Assembly: GCA_963698395.1 (NCBI GenBank)
Contig: CAVOQQ010000003.1
Location: 434,001-498,000 of the forward strand
DNA length: 64,000 bases
Direction of reading: 5' to 3'
DNA from: JBBQUN01 sp963698395
Lineage (GTDB): Bacteria; Actinomycetota; Acidimicrobiia; Acidimicrobiales; SZUA-35
The notes below the pieces were generated by a model. That model was not told where the DNA came from. It worked only from the letters and a program-made list of their open reading frames with translations, and did no database searches. Numbering within the stretch: position 1 is the first letter of the stretch; every line of letters begins with the position of its first letter. Below are positions 8,730 to 17,973 of this stretch, in pieces. Both the position numbers and the translations under genes were made by a program.

Positions 8730-9635
8730 TCAGGCCTCGCCCTCGACCGCAGCGTCGTCGGCTCCACCGGGGCCGTGGCCCCGCATGCCGGGTCGGCCGT
8801 TCTCGGGCCGTACGCCATCGAGACGATCTTGGATCCGCTCGGCGATGCCGGCTTCGATCTCGGCGGCCTTGTCGGCATCGATTCGACCGTCGGCCACTGC
8901 GGCAGCCAGTCGCTCCTCGGCAGCGGCGGTCATGGCCGCCACCAACTCGTCTTCACTGACGCCCTGGGCCGCTGCTGCTTCGCTCAACGTGCTGCCACTT
9001 TCGAGCGCAGTCCTCATCTCGTCGGCGTCGAGACCGAGTTCGGTGAAGAACTCAGCCCGGTCGACACCACCGGCCCCGCGCCCTCGTTCGCCGCGACCCT
9101 CGCCATCGGCCGGGCGATCGCCAGGAACACGGTTGACGGCATCGCTGATCCGAGCCTCGAGCTCGTCCACCATCGTGGCCGCACGGTCGGCATCGAGATG
9201 ACCGTCATCGACGGCGGCGGTGATCCGAGCGGTCGCCTCGTCGACGAGCGCCGTCACGAGCTCGGATTCGCTGACACCCTGTGCCGCCGCCGTTTCGACG
9301 AGCGTCTGTCCATCGGCTCTGGCCGCTTGCAGCTCGTCCGAGCTCATGCCGAGCAGATCCTGGAGGATCTCGGATGCCCCGGCGACAGCAGCTCGCCTCG
9401 GGCCGTGGCGCCCATCGGGAGCGCCGGATTCACCGGTCATCGCATCGTCCGTCGCCGCGTTGGCGGTCACAGAGTCGACGCTCGACGGCGCCGAGAACGA
9501 ATCGTCTTGGGCCCCGGCGAGTCCGATCGGGGAGAACAGGGCGCCGATGGCGATGCCACCGGCGACGAGCGAACCAGCGAACGCCATTCGGCGACCGCTG
9601 CGAGAGATGGGGCTGGAGGAGGTCGTGCTGTTCAT
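8730..9635 (-). CDS. Secreted protein with two tandem Ala-rich repeats
   Basis: 301 aa. A twin-Arg-like basic N-terminus and hydrophobic segment end in AGAQ, giving a signal peptide. Two repeats of about 70 residues (roughly 87-160 and 193-265) share the pattern LGxxxDExxxA..G.TLxExAAAQGVSExELVxA, followed by a helix rich in DxDxAAxxxxxxExRIxD. A Gly/Arg-rich spacer separates them. The repeat resembles actinobacterial secreted helical proteins of unknown role. A GAAAGG ribosome site precedes the ATG. It is transcribed divergently from the next gene. Confidence 0.7.
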   Translation of the reverse strand: MNSTTSSSPISRSGRRMAFAGSLVAGGIAIGALFSPIGLAGAQDDSFSAPSSVDSVTANAATDDAMTGESGAPDGRHGPRRAAVAGASEILQDLLGMSSDELQAARADGQTLVETAAAQGVSESELVTALVDEATARITAAVDDGHLDADRAATMVDELEARISDAVNRVPGDRPADGEGRGERGRGAGGVDRAEFFTELGLDADEMRTALESGSTLSEAAAAQGVSEDELVAAMTAAAEERLAAAVADGRIDADKAAEIEAGIAERIQDRLDGVRPENGRPGMRGHGPGGADDAAVEGEA

Positions 9636-9751
9636 GGTTGGCCTTTCGAGCTTCCGACTGATGATGAGAACAGCTTCGGCCCGGATTGTTAGCGCTTCGT
9701 GATGGATCGGCCATGGCTCGATGAGGACACCGGGATGCTAGAACGATCCCC

Positions 9752-10078
9752 ATGATCGTCACCGTCGTCCGCTTCACGCTCCCCCAACCGGTCGGCCTCG
9801 ATGAGGCCCGCACCCAGTTCGGCGCCAACGCCGCTGCGTACCTCGACGTACCAGGGCTGCTGTTCAAGGCCTACCTACGAGGCGACGAAGGCGCCACCGC
9901 CGGGGGCGTCTATTGGTGGGCTGACCGAGCAAGCGCCGACGCCAAGTTCAACGACGACTGGCGTGCCGGCGTGACCGAGAAATACGGAACATCCCCGACG
10001 ATCGAGTACTTCGACGCCCCCGTCGTGGTCGACGCGCAGCAGCAGGTCATCCGCACCGAACCACCACTCATGCGATGA
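9752..10078 (+). CDS. YdhR/antibiotic-biosynthesis-monooxygenase-like small protein
   Basis: 108 aa. It matches the ferredoxin-like dimeric ABM/YdhR fold: an N-terminal beta strand (IVTVVRFTL), PGLLFKAYLRG, and GGVYWWADRASADAKF, which is typical of YdhR. Members are small cytoplasmic oxygenase-like proteins of mostly unknown substrate. The hexamer TAGAAC lies seven bases before the ATG, a near match to the leaderless promoter pattern seen elsewhere in the window. It is a single gene with a terminator directly after it. Confidence 0.7.
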   Translation: MIVTVVRFTLPQPVGLDEARTQFGANAAAYLDVPGLLFKAYLRGDEGATAGGVYWWADRASADAKFNDDWRAGVTEKYGTSPTIEYFDAPVVVDAQQQVIRTEPPLMR

Positions 10079-10085
10079 GAACGCG

Positions 10086-10118
10086 CCGATGCCGAGACCC
10101 CAGGGGCCTCGGCATCGG
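10086..10118. terminator. Strong hairpin after the YdhR-like gene
   Basis: CCGATGCCGAG at 10086-10096 pairs perfectly with CTCGGCATCGG at 10108-10118 over an 11-nt loop. It follows the stop codon by seven bases and also lies downstream of the convergent glutamine synthetase II gene. There is no T-run. Confidence 0.65.
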
Positions 10119-10145
10119 ATCGATCAGCACCGAATCATCGAGCGA

Positions 10146-10244
10146 TCACATCATCACTCTGCGAGTGCTCTCACATCATCACTCTGCGAGTGCTCTCACA
10201 TCATCACTCTGCGAGTGCTCTCACATCATCACTCTGCGAGTGCT
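10146..10244. repeat. Four tandem 25-bp repeats copying the 3' end of glnII
   Basis: Copies start at 10146, 10171, 10196 and 10221, the last being one base short. Each holds the small palindrome CACTC-tgc-GAGTG. Read on the minus strand, the first copy contains the last codons (Ala-Leu-Ala-Glu-stop) of glutamine synthetase II. The array is therefore a duplicated gene end, and any change in copy number leaves the encoded C-terminus intact. Confidence 0.95.
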
Positions 10245-11245
10245 GCGCACACCGTGTTCGTCATGAGCGTGGCCAACACATAGGGATCGGCATTGGCGTT
10301 CGGTCGACGATCCTCGATGTAGCCCTTCTGATCCTGTGCGACCTGCCACGGGATGCGGATGGAGGCGCCACGGTCGGAAACGCCGTAGCTGAAGGTGTCG
10401 AAGCGCTGCGTCTCGTGAGCGCCGGTGAGGCGATCCTCGATACCGGGGCCGTAACCGGCGATGTGCTCGGCGGGCTTGCCGGGGGCGCCGAGCGACTCAC
10501 ACGCAGCAATGATGGCGTCGTAGCTCTCACGCATCTTGTTGGTGGAGAAGTTGGTGTGCATGCCGGCGCCGTTCCAGTCGCCCTTCATGGGCTTGGCGTT
10601 GAGGCTGACCTCCATGCCGTGATTCTCGGCGACCCGGTACAGGAGGTAACGGGCCATCCACATGTGATCGCCGACCGCAACGGTGTCAGCTGGGCCGATC
10701 TGGAATTCCCACTGGCCGGGCATGACCTCGGCGTTGGTGCCGGAGATGGCGAGACCGGCGGCCATGCAGGCCGCAGTGTGTTCCTCGACGAGATCGCGGC
10801 CGTGGATCTTCACGAAGCCGACACCGCAGTAGTACGGACCCTGCGGGGCGGGGAAGCCGGTGGGAGGGAAGCCTGCCGGCCACCCGGTGTAGCCGTCGAG
10901 GAGGGTGTACTCCTGCTCGAGACCGAACCACGGCTCCTGATCGCCGTACTTCTCCATGGCAGCCACCGCCCCAGCACGCGTGTTGGTGGGGTGCGGCGAG
11001 AGATCGGCGGTCAGCAATGTCTCACAGAGAACGAGGATGTCATTGCCCCCACGGATCGGATCCGGGCACTCGAAGACGGGGCGAATGACCACGTCGGAGT
11101 TGTCGCCGCTCGCCTGATTGGTGCTGGAGCCGTCAAAGCCCCAGATACCCGGCTTGTCGCCGTCGGCGAGGATCTTGGTCTTGCTTCGAACCTCTGCGGA
11201 CGGCTCGCTGCCGTCGATCCAGATGTATTCAGCCCTGTATGCCAC
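10229..11245 (-). CDS. glnII: Glutamine synthetase type II
   Basis: 338 aa, the short eukaryotic-type enzyme. GFDGSSTNQASGDNSD, WFGLEQEYTLL, the NAEVMPGQWEFQIGP metal/nucleotide region and KPMKGDWNGAGMHTN are all present. It forms glutamine from glutamate, ammonia and ATP. Translation starts at GTG 11245 with GGAGA upstream. It is divergent from type I glutamine synthetase across a 155-bp gap that holds a candidate GlnR-like direct repeat. Its stop codon lies inside a tandem repeat array. Having both GSII and GSI is common in Streptomyces relatives; the head-to-head pairing here is notable. Confidence 0.95.
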   Translation of the reverse strand: MAYRAEYIWIDGSEPSAEVRSKTKILADGDKPGIWGFDGSSTNQASGDNSDVVIRPVFECPDPIRGGNDILVLCETLLTADLSPHPTNTRAGAVAAMEKYGDQEPWFGLEQEYTLLDGYTGWPAGFPPTGFPAPQGPYYCGVGFVKIHGRDLVEEHTAACMAAGLAISGTNAEVMPGQWEFQIGPADTVAVGDHMWMARYLLYRVAENHGMEVSLNAKPMKGDWNGAGMHTNFSTNKMRESYDAIIAACESLGAPGKPAEHIAGYGPGIEDRLTGAHETQRFDTFSYGVSDRGASIRIPWQVAQDQKGYIEDRRPNANADPYVLATLMTNTVCAALAE

Positions 11246-11334
11246 GTTGGTGTCTCCAACTTCTCGAGTTGTCTTGGTTGACCGGAGTCCCTAACAGTTA
11301 AGGCCCCACCAACTGAATCGCCAATGTTTCGATT

Positions 11335-11351
11335 GTGAACGCACTGTGAAC
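11335..11351. promoter_or_regulatory. Candidate GlnR-type direct repeat between glnII and glnA
   Basis: GTGAAC occurs at 11335-11340 and again at 11346-11351, an 11-bp period as in tandem GlnR half sites. On the other strand it reads GTTCAC-n5-GTTCAC, only loosely matching the published GTnAC-n6-GAAAC. It sits midway between two divergent nitrogen-assimilation genes. Binding is inference. Confidence 0.4.
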
Positions 11352-11400
11352 CGGCACAGCAAGAGTGACGCAACCGAATCCGGCTGCTATCTCTTGGTGA

Positions 11401-12732
11401 GTGGAACGACAGCATGAATACGTCCTCCGGGCCGTCGAAGAGCGCAACGTCAAACTGATCCGTCTCTGGTTCACCGACGTGCTCGGCCAGTTGAAATCGG
11501 TCGCCATCTCGCCGATCGAACTCGAGAACGCCCTCGAGGAAGGCATGCACTTCGACGGTTCGGCCATCGACGGCTTCAGCCGGATCCAGGAGTCCGACGT
11601 TCTCGCGATCCCCGACCCGAGCACGTTCGAACTCCTCCCCTGGGCCGACGGCGGCTCCACCGGACGGATGTTCTGCAACATCTTCAACCACGACGGCAAG
11701 CCCTTCGAAGGCGACCCCCGTCATGTGCTCCGACGCAATCTCGGCAAGCTCCGCGACGCCGGCTTCCAACTGATGGCCGCCCCGGAAATGGAGTTCTTCT
11801 ACTTCGCCGACGGCGACCCCAATGGTCCGCCAAAGGCGCTCGACTCCGGCGGCTACTTCGACCTCACCACGAGCGACGTCGCCTCCGACCTCCGCCGCCA
11901 GACCATCTCGGTGCTCGAACAGATGGGCATTCCCGTCGAGTACTCCTTCCACGAAGATTCACCCTCGCAACACGAGATCGACCTTCGCTACACCGGCGCC
12001 TCGGAAATGGCCGACCAGATCATGACCTTCCGACTGGTCGTTCGAGAACTCGCTCTCGAGCGCGGCCACTACGCAAGCTTCATGCCGAAGCCGCTCGCCG
12101 GCATGCAGGGGTCCGGTATGCACCTCCACCTCTCGCTGTTCAGCGGCGACGACAACGTCTTCCACGACGACGACACCCCCTACCACCTCAGCAAGATCGG
12201 CCAGCAGTTCACCGCCGGCCTCCTGCATCACGCCCGCGAGATCACCGCCGTCACCAACCAATTGGTCAACTCCTACAAGCGCCTCGTGGTCGGCTACGAA
12301 GCTCCCGTGTGGGTTGGCTGGGCGCGCAACAATCGCTCGGCGCTCGTTCGCGTGCCCGTCACCCGACCGGACAAGCACAGCTCGACACGGATCGAATTCC
12401 GCTCGCCCGACCCCTCGTGCAACCCCTACCTCGCCTTCTCGGTCATCGCTGCTGCGGGGTTGAAGGGCATCCAAGAGGGCTACGAGCTCCCCGACGAAGC
12501 CAGTGAGAACCTTTTCGAGCTCGATCAACGCTCGGCGAAGAAGCTCGGCATTCCGGCCCTCCCCACCTCGCTCGCCGAGGCACTCGACGAGATGGAACGT
12601 TCCGAGCTCGTCCAAGAAGCGCTCGGCGAGCACATCTTCGAGTGGTTCCTGCGGAACAAGCGTGACGAGTGGCGCAGCTACAAGGCGCACGTCAGTCAGT
12701 GGGAACTCGATCGCTACCTTCCGCGCTGGTGA
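11401..12732 (+). CDS. glnA: Glutamine synthetase type I (alpha subtype)
   Basis: 443 aa, the length of the GSI-alpha form. FDGSAIDGFSRIQESD, the active-site EMEFFYF, the GSGMHLHLSLF ATP region and RIEFRSPDPSCNPYLAF are intact. At the place where GSI-beta enzymes carry the adenylylated Tyr the sequence is ENLFELD, so Phe replaces Tyr and AMP control is not expected. GTG 11401 is the start; TATCTC seven bases upstream suggests a leaderless message. The GlnR-like regulator follows immediately and probably shares the transcript. The 5' side faces glnII. Confidence 0.95.
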   Translation: MERQHEYVLRAVEERNVKLIRLWFTDVLGQLKSVAISPIELENALEEGMHFDGSAIDGFSRIQESDVLAIPDPSTFELLPWADGGSTGRMFCNIFNHDGKPFEGDPRHVLRRNLGKLRDAGFQLMAAPEMEFFYFADGDPNGPPKALDSGGYFDLTTSDVASDLRRQTISVLEQMGIPVEYSFHEDSPSQHEIDLRYTGASEMADQIMTFRLVVRELALERGHYASFMPKPLAGMQGSGMHLHLSLFSGDDNVFHDDDTPYHLSKIGQQFTAGLLHHAREITAVTNQLVNSYKRLVVGYEAPVWVGWARNNRSALVRVPVTRPDKHSSTRIEFRSPDPSCNPYLAFSVIAAAGLKGIQEGYELPDEASENLFELDQRSAKKLGIPALPTSLAEALDEMERSELVQEALGEHIFEWFLRNKRDEWRSYKAHVSQWELDRYLPRW

Positions 12733-12737
12733 TCGCG

Positions 12738-13418
12738 ATGGCCGAGTCCTTCGTCATCTTCCCCAACCCACCACCCCCCGACCTGGCCCGAGCGCTCGAC
12801 CTCGACGGCTACCGATGGACCGCGGTGTCATCGGCGAGCGAGCTCTCCGATGCCGAACCTGACGAGGGCTTCACCGGAGCGATCATCGTCGCCGACGAGC
12901 AGGCCGACGCTGCGTGGTCGCTCTGCCGAGACCTCCGCAAACGAGACGTCCCGATCGAGCCCCTTCTCCTTCTCGTGTCCGGCAACCAACTCGACGAGCT
13001 CTCATCACGCAACGATCACTACGACGACTTCATCATCACGCCGTTCCATCCCCGAGAACTCGAGGCACGGCTCAAGCATCTCCTGTGGCGAGCCGGTCGT
13101 GGCGTTCGTCCTGAACTCATCGAGTACGGACCCATCGCCCTCAACGTCGAGACCTACCAGGCCTCTCTCGAGGGCCGGCCGCTCGATCTCACCTACATGG
13201 AATACGAGCTGCTGCGATTCCTCACCGCCCAGCCCGGCAAGGTCTTCACTCGCGAGACCCTGCTGAACCGAGTCTGGGGCTATGAGTACTACGGCGGCGC
13301 CCGCACCGTCGACGTGCACGTGCGTCGCCTCCGGGCCAAGCTCGGCGAAGAACACGCCAACCTGATCCAGACCATTCGGTCCGTCGGCTACAAGCTCGGC
13401 CAATCCCGCTGGGGGTGA
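12738..13418 (+). CDS. GlnR-like orphan response regulator (OmpR family)
   Basis: 226 aa. The N-terminal 115 residues form an atypical receiver: the usual Lys-Pro-Phe is Thr-Pro-Phe (IITPFHPREL), and the phosphoacceptor pocket is poorly kept. The C-terminal winged helix is typical (LTYMEYELLRFL, VFTRETLLNRVWGYEYYGGARTVDVHVRRLRAKLG) and closely resembles actinobacterial GlnR, a phosphorylation-independent activator of nitrogen genes. It follows glnA by five bases; an in-frame GTG at 12729 would overlap the glnA stop codon. The context strongly supports control of the adjoining glutamine synthetases. Identity as GlnR rather than another orphan OmpR regulator is inferred. Confidence 0.8.
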   Translation: MAESFVIFPNPPPPDLARALDLDGYRWTAVSSASELSDAEPDEGFTGAIIVADEQADAAWSLCRDLRKRDVPIEPLLLLVSGNQLDELSSRNDHYDDFIITPFHPRELEARLKHLLWRAGRGVRPELIEYGPIALNVETYQASLEGRPLDLTYMEYELLRFLTAQPGKVFTRETLLNRVWGYEYYGGARTVDVHVRRLRAKLGEEHANLIQTIRSVGYKLGQSRWG

Positions 13419-13492
13419 GGGCTCTCCTTGGTTCGGCAGCAACCCGAAGGGTTGCACGCCTCAAACGGCTTCGCCGATCCCCCGGACGCGCA

Positions 13493-13526
13493 ACAGCTGG
13501 CTGGACCGTTCGATCCAGCCAGCTGT
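13493..13526. terminator. Bidirectional hairpin between convergent genes
   Basis: ACAGCTGGCTGGA at 13493-13505 pairs perfectly (13 bp) with 13514-13526 across an 8-nt loop. It lies between the stop codons of the GlnR-like regulator and the acyl-CoA ligase, so it can serve both. Confidence 0.7.
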
Positions 13527-13537
13527 CGGGATGGGTG

Positions 13538-15340
13538 CTACTTGGCGTAGAGGGCGTCGATTTCGTCGGCGAAGGTCGACATCACACCACGACGCTTGAG
13601 CTTCGAGGTCGGCGTCAAGAGATCGGAGTCCGGCAGCCACTCGTCGGCGAGCACCTTGACCTTCTTGACGGCTTCGGCGTTGTTGAACTTGCTCATCGCC
13701 TCGGCGAGACCGGCCTCGATCTCTGCGATCACCTCGGGGTTCTTCGCCAGGGCGGCCACCGTGGCGTCATCACCGGTGAGGCCCTTCTTGGCCGCCCAGG
13801 CAGCAGCCGCGTCGGGGTCGAGAACCACCAGAGCCGAAACGAACGGCTTCTGATCGCCGATGGCGCAGGCCTGGCCGACCAACGGGATCATCTTGAGCGA
13901 ACCCTCGAGGTTCGCCGGGCTGATGTTCTTGCCGCCCGCGGTGATGATGAGCTCCTTCTTGCGGTCGACGATCTTGAGGTAACCCTCGTCGTCGAGCTCG
14001 CCGATGTCACCGGTGTGGAACCAGCCCTCCTCGTCGATCGCCTCGGCGGTCTTCTCGGGATCGTTCAGGTAGCCGGGGAACACGTGCGGCCCGCGGGTCA
14101 TGACCTCACCGTCTTCGCCGAGCTTCAGCTCCACCCCCGCGGCAGGGAAGCCGACATAGCCGGGCTTCACGGCGCCGGCCCAGGTGAGCGCGGCCGTGGT
14201 CTCGGACAGTCCGTAGCCTTCGGTGAGCGGAACACCGATGGCGCGGAACCACGCCATGATCTCGGCCGGCAGCGGTGCCGCACCACTGATGGCGATCGTG
14301 GTTTCGTTGAGGCCGACCAGCGGGCGAACCTGACTGAAGGCCACCGCGTCGAGGAAGTTCCAGGTTTCGATCTCTTCCGGGGTGGCTTCGCCTCGAGTCA
14401 TCTTCTCCATGATCGGCAGGGCCGCTTCGACGGCTTCGTTGAAGGGCTTGCCCTTCTCGGGATCGGCCGACAGCACGGCGTTGACGCCGGCGTAGATCTT
14501 CTCCCACACTCGGGGCACACCGATGAGGATGTGGGGGCTGGTCTCGGCGGCGTACGCCGCGATCTTCGAGGTATCGGGGCAGCAGATGACCTGCGTCGCC
14601 AGGTTCACCATGTAGTAGTGGCCGAGCAGGCGCTCGAAGATGTGGGCCATGGGCAGGTAGGAGATGTAGCGCTTGCCGGCGGAGGTCCCGATGTCGGTCT
14701 GAGCCTCGAGCTGGTTCTCCATGGCTGCGAGGGTGAACGTGACGTTGGAGTGGGTGAGCATCACACCCTTGGGCGGGCCGGTGGTCCCCGAGGTGTAGAT
14801 CACGGTGACGAGATCGTCGGGCTGGCAGATCGAAGCGAGAGGCTCGAGATCGGCCGGCTCGCTCGAAGCGAGATCGGCGTACGGCATGGCGCCGGTGCTG
14901 CCGTCGGGATCGTCGAGCACGACGATGCTCTCGAGGGTCGGAAGCGCCTCACGCACCTTGGCGAACCGTTCGTAGAACACTGCGTTCTCGACGATCGCGA
15001 CCTTGGCGCCACAGTGACCGACCAGGTATTCGATCTGCTCGGGGGCCGACGAGTTGTAGATCGAGATCGGCGTGGCACCGAGGAACAGCACCGCCAGGTC
15101 GATGGCATGGAATTCCGCACGGTTCGTCAACATGATGACGACTCGGTCACCGGGACCGACGCCGAGGTCGCGCAGCCCCGTGGTGAGGCGAGCCGTCTCG
15201 TCGGCCAACTGCTGGGTCGTCCACGTCTCCCAGTCACCGGCGGCGTTCTTCCAGCGGAGCACCTCGGTGTCGGGATACTGGGCAAGGGTCGAGAGGAAGC
15301 GCAGTGGGATGTTGTCGAGGGCGGTCTGCTCAGTGGTCAT
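13538..15340 (-). CDS. Long-chain fatty acid-CoA ligase (AMP-forming)
   Basis: 600 aa of the FadD15/ACSL type. YTSGTTGPPKGVMLTHSN is the AMP-binding P-loop; EGYGLSETTAALT, GWFHTGDIGELDDEGYLKIVDRKKELIITAGGKNISP give the adenylate and hinge motifs. It activates fatty acids to acyl-CoA for lipid synthesis or oxidation. The start at 15340 leaves an N-terminus MTTEQTALDN typical of the family. A 17-bp perfect palindrome overlaps the start codon and extends just upstream, suggesting control by a dimeric repressor. It is separated from SerRS upstream by 80 nt. Confidence 0.93.
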   Translation of the reverse strand: MTTEQTALDNIPLRFLSTLAQYPDTEVLRWKNAAGDWETWTTQQLADETARLTTGLRDLGVGPGDRVVIMLTNRAEFHAIDLAVLFLGATPISIYNSSAPEQIEYLVGHCGAKVAIVENAVFYERFAKVREALPTLESIVVLDDPDGSTGAMPYADLASSEPADLEPLASICQPDDLVTVIYTSGTTGPPKGVMLTHSNVTFTLAAMENQLEAQTDIGTSAGKRYISYLPMAHIFERLLGHYYMVNLATQVICCPDTSKIAAYAAETSPHILIGVPRVWEKIYAGVNAVLSADPEKGKPFNEAVEAALPIMEKMTRGEATPEEIETWNFLDAVAFSQVRPLVGLNETTIAISGAAPLPAEIMAWFRAIGVPLTEGYGLSETTAALTWAGAVKPGYVGFPAAGVELKLGEDGEVMTRGPHVFPGYLNDPEKTAEAIDEEGWFHTGDIGELDDEGYLKIVDRKKELIITAGGKNISPANLEGSLKMIPLVGQACAIGDQKPFVSALVVLDPDAAAAWAAKKGLTGDDATVAALAKNPEVIAEIEAGLAEAMSKFNNAEAVKKVKVLADEWLPDSDLLTPTSKLKRRGVMSTFADEIDALYAK

Positions 15341-15356
15341 GCCACACAGTGTGGCA
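15340..15356. promoter_or_regulatory. 17-bp palindromic operator-like site at the acyl-CoA ligase start
   Basis: TGCCACAC-A-GTGTGGCA is a perfect inverted repeat that begins within the ATG and extends upstream. Its size and position match an operator for a dimeric repressor, for example of the TetR type, that would block both transcription and initiation. No regulator gene lies next to it. Confidence 0.5.
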
Positions 15357-15420
15357 AAGAACACGCCGCAGGGCGCATCAACTCGTCATTGTCTTCGTCG
15401 GGGGGCCGTATTTTCCCGGC

Positions 15421-16671
15421 CTACTTCGGCTCGATGACCTCGAGGCCACAGAAGGGACGCAAGATGTCGGGGATCGCGATCGTGCCGTCGGCCTGCTGAT
15501 GATTCTCGAAGATCATCAGCATGGTCCGCCCGATTGCACACGCCGTTCCGTTGAGCGTGTGAGCGAACTCGGTACCCCGATCGGTCTTCATACGGGTGCC
15601 CATGCGCCGGGCTGAGTAGTCGGTGTAGTTCGAGCACGAGGTGACCTCGCGGTAACGCTGCTCGGAGGGGAGCCAGGCCTCGATGTCATACTTCTTGGCC
15701 GCCGCAGCACCGAGATCGCCGCTGGCGACGGTGATCACGCGGTGTGGGATCTCGAGCTCGGAGAAGATCTCCTGCTCGGTGGCTCGCAGGTACTCCAGTT
15801 CGTCCCACGACGTCGCCGGGTCGGCGTAGATGAACATCTCGACCTTGTCGAACTGGTGCACGCGGAACAGACCTTGGGTGTCTTTGCCATAGGTGCCCGC
15901 CTCACGGCGGAAGCAGGACGAGTAGCCGACGTAGCGCTTCGGCAGCTCACCCTCTTCGAGCCGCTCGCCGCGATGGAGTCCAGCGAGGCCGACTTCGGCG
16001 GTGCCGACCAGGTAGAGCTCGTCCTTTTCCAGCTCGTAGACCTGGTTGCGGTCGGTCGGGAAGAAGCCGGCGTCGATCATCATCTCTTCGCGAACGAGCA
16101 CGGGAGGGATGACCGGGATGAACGACTTCCTGACGAGCTTGTTGAGCACGTACTGCACGAGACCGAACTGCAGCAGGACGGCGTCGCCCATCACGTAGGC
16201 GAATCTGCTGCCCGACATGCGAACGGCCCGTTCGGAGTCGACGAGGCCGAGCCGTTCACCGATCTCCGCGTGGCTCTCTGCCGGTGGCGGCGACTCGTTG
16301 CCGAACGTGACCTCGACCCGGAAGTCGTCCTCGCCACCATCGGGCACCGATTCGTCGGCTGGATTCGGCACCGAAAGCGCCAGTTCCTTCACGACCTGAT
16401 CGGCCTCGGCCAGCCGAGACTCGAGCTCGGCCAACTCGAACTTCAGACCGGCGACGGCATCGATCTTGGCCTGGCGCTCTTCTGGCTTGGCCCGGCCGAT
16501 CTCTTTCGACGCAGCGTTTTGCGCCGCACGGAGCTCCTCGGTTGCCGATCGTGCCGTACGAGCGGTTTCATCGGCAGCCAGCAGGGCACTGATGGCGTCG
16601 TCGGTCGCTCCCTTGCGGAGTGCGCCTGCTCGATAGTCGGCGTCTTCTTTGAGTCGTCGGAGGTCGATCAC
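15421..16671 (-). CDS. serS: Seryl-tRNA synthetase
   Basis: 416 aa, full length for SerRS. Residues about 25-110 form the antiparallel coiled-coil tRNA arm. Motif 2 (FRREAGTYGKDTQGLFRVHQF) and motif 3 (GTACAIGRTMLMIFENHQ) are clear, with EVTSCSNYTDYSARR between. It charges tRNA-Ser and would also charge tRNA-Sec, whose Ser is then converted by SelA encoded in this window. GTG 16671 is the start, because TACGGT lies seven bases upstream (16679-16684, minus strand) as in other leaderless genes here. Confidence 0.96.
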   Translation of the reverse strand: MIDLRRLKEDADYRAGALRKGATDDAISALLAADETARTARSATEELRAAQNAASKEIGRAKPEERQAKIDAVAGLKFELAELESRLAEADQVVKELALSVPNPADESVPDGGEDDFRVEVTFGNESPPPAESHAEIGERLGLVDSERAVRMSGSRFAYVMGDAVLLQFGLVQYVLNKLVRKSFIPVIPPVLVREEMMIDAGFFPTDRNQVYELEKDELYLVGTAEVGLAGLHRGERLEEGELPKRYVGYSSCFRREAGTYGKDTQGLFRVHQFDKVEMFIYADPATSWDELEYLRATEQEIFSELEIPHRVITVASGDLGAAAAKKYDIEAWLPSEQRYREVTSCSNYTDYSARRMGTRMKTDRGTEFAHTLNGTACAIGRTMLMIFENHQQADGTIAIPDILRPFCGLEVIEPK

Positions 16672-16711
16672 GACCGCGACCGTACCGCTCTCGCACCGTG
16701 GTCCGGAACTT

Positions 16712-17752
<1,041 letters not shown>

Positions 17753-17761
17753 CCTGGTCGG

Positions 17762-17920
17762 CTATCGGTTGGTCTCGATGAGCTCGGACCCCTCGTTGTC
17801 CGCCTCGGAGCCGTTCTTCAGCAAGGTGCCGATGACGGCGGCAGGAATCGCCATGGTCATCAAGAACCCAACGGGGATCACGACGAGCAGGACGACGGCG
17901 ATGACGATGAAACCGATCAT
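17762..17920 (-). CDS. Small single-pass membrane protein, 52 aa
   Basis: Residues 2-34 are almost entirely hydrophobic (IGFIVIAVVLLVVIPVGFL, then AIPAAVIGTLL), forming one long or two short membrane helices, followed by an acidic polar tail (SEADNEGSELIETNR). It lies between RidA and the acetylpolyamine amidohydrolase on the same strand, with gaps of 53 and 9 nt, so it is probably co-transcribed. No family was recognised. The coding potential rests on composition and context. Confidence 0.65.
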   Translation of the reverse strand: MIGFIVIAVVLLVVIPVGFLMTMAIPAAVIGTLLKNGSEADNEGSELIETNR

Positions 17921-17973
17921 GGGCGCCAGTGTGCCGCAGCGCTGAGCGTTCGGCGACTTCGCCGACCAACGGC

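Noticed and set aside
6633..9692. Long plus-strand open frame opposite nadE
   Set aside because: It is a high-GC shadow of NadE and the secreted repeat gene, with no recognisable domain.
10146..10244. CRISPR-like look of the 25-bp repeats
   Set aside because: Units are directly joined with no unique spacers and no cas genes.
10075..10283. Small plus-strand frames with repeated THHSASALT peptides
   Set aside because: They are translations of the tandem repeat, not genes.
11401..12732. Adenylylated glutamine synthetase
   Set aside because: The target Tyr is Phe in ENLFELD, so GlnE control is not expected.
13415..15499. Long plus-strand open frame opposite the acyl-CoA ligase
   Set aside because: Codon pattern and motifs belong to the minus-strand ligase; this is its shadow.
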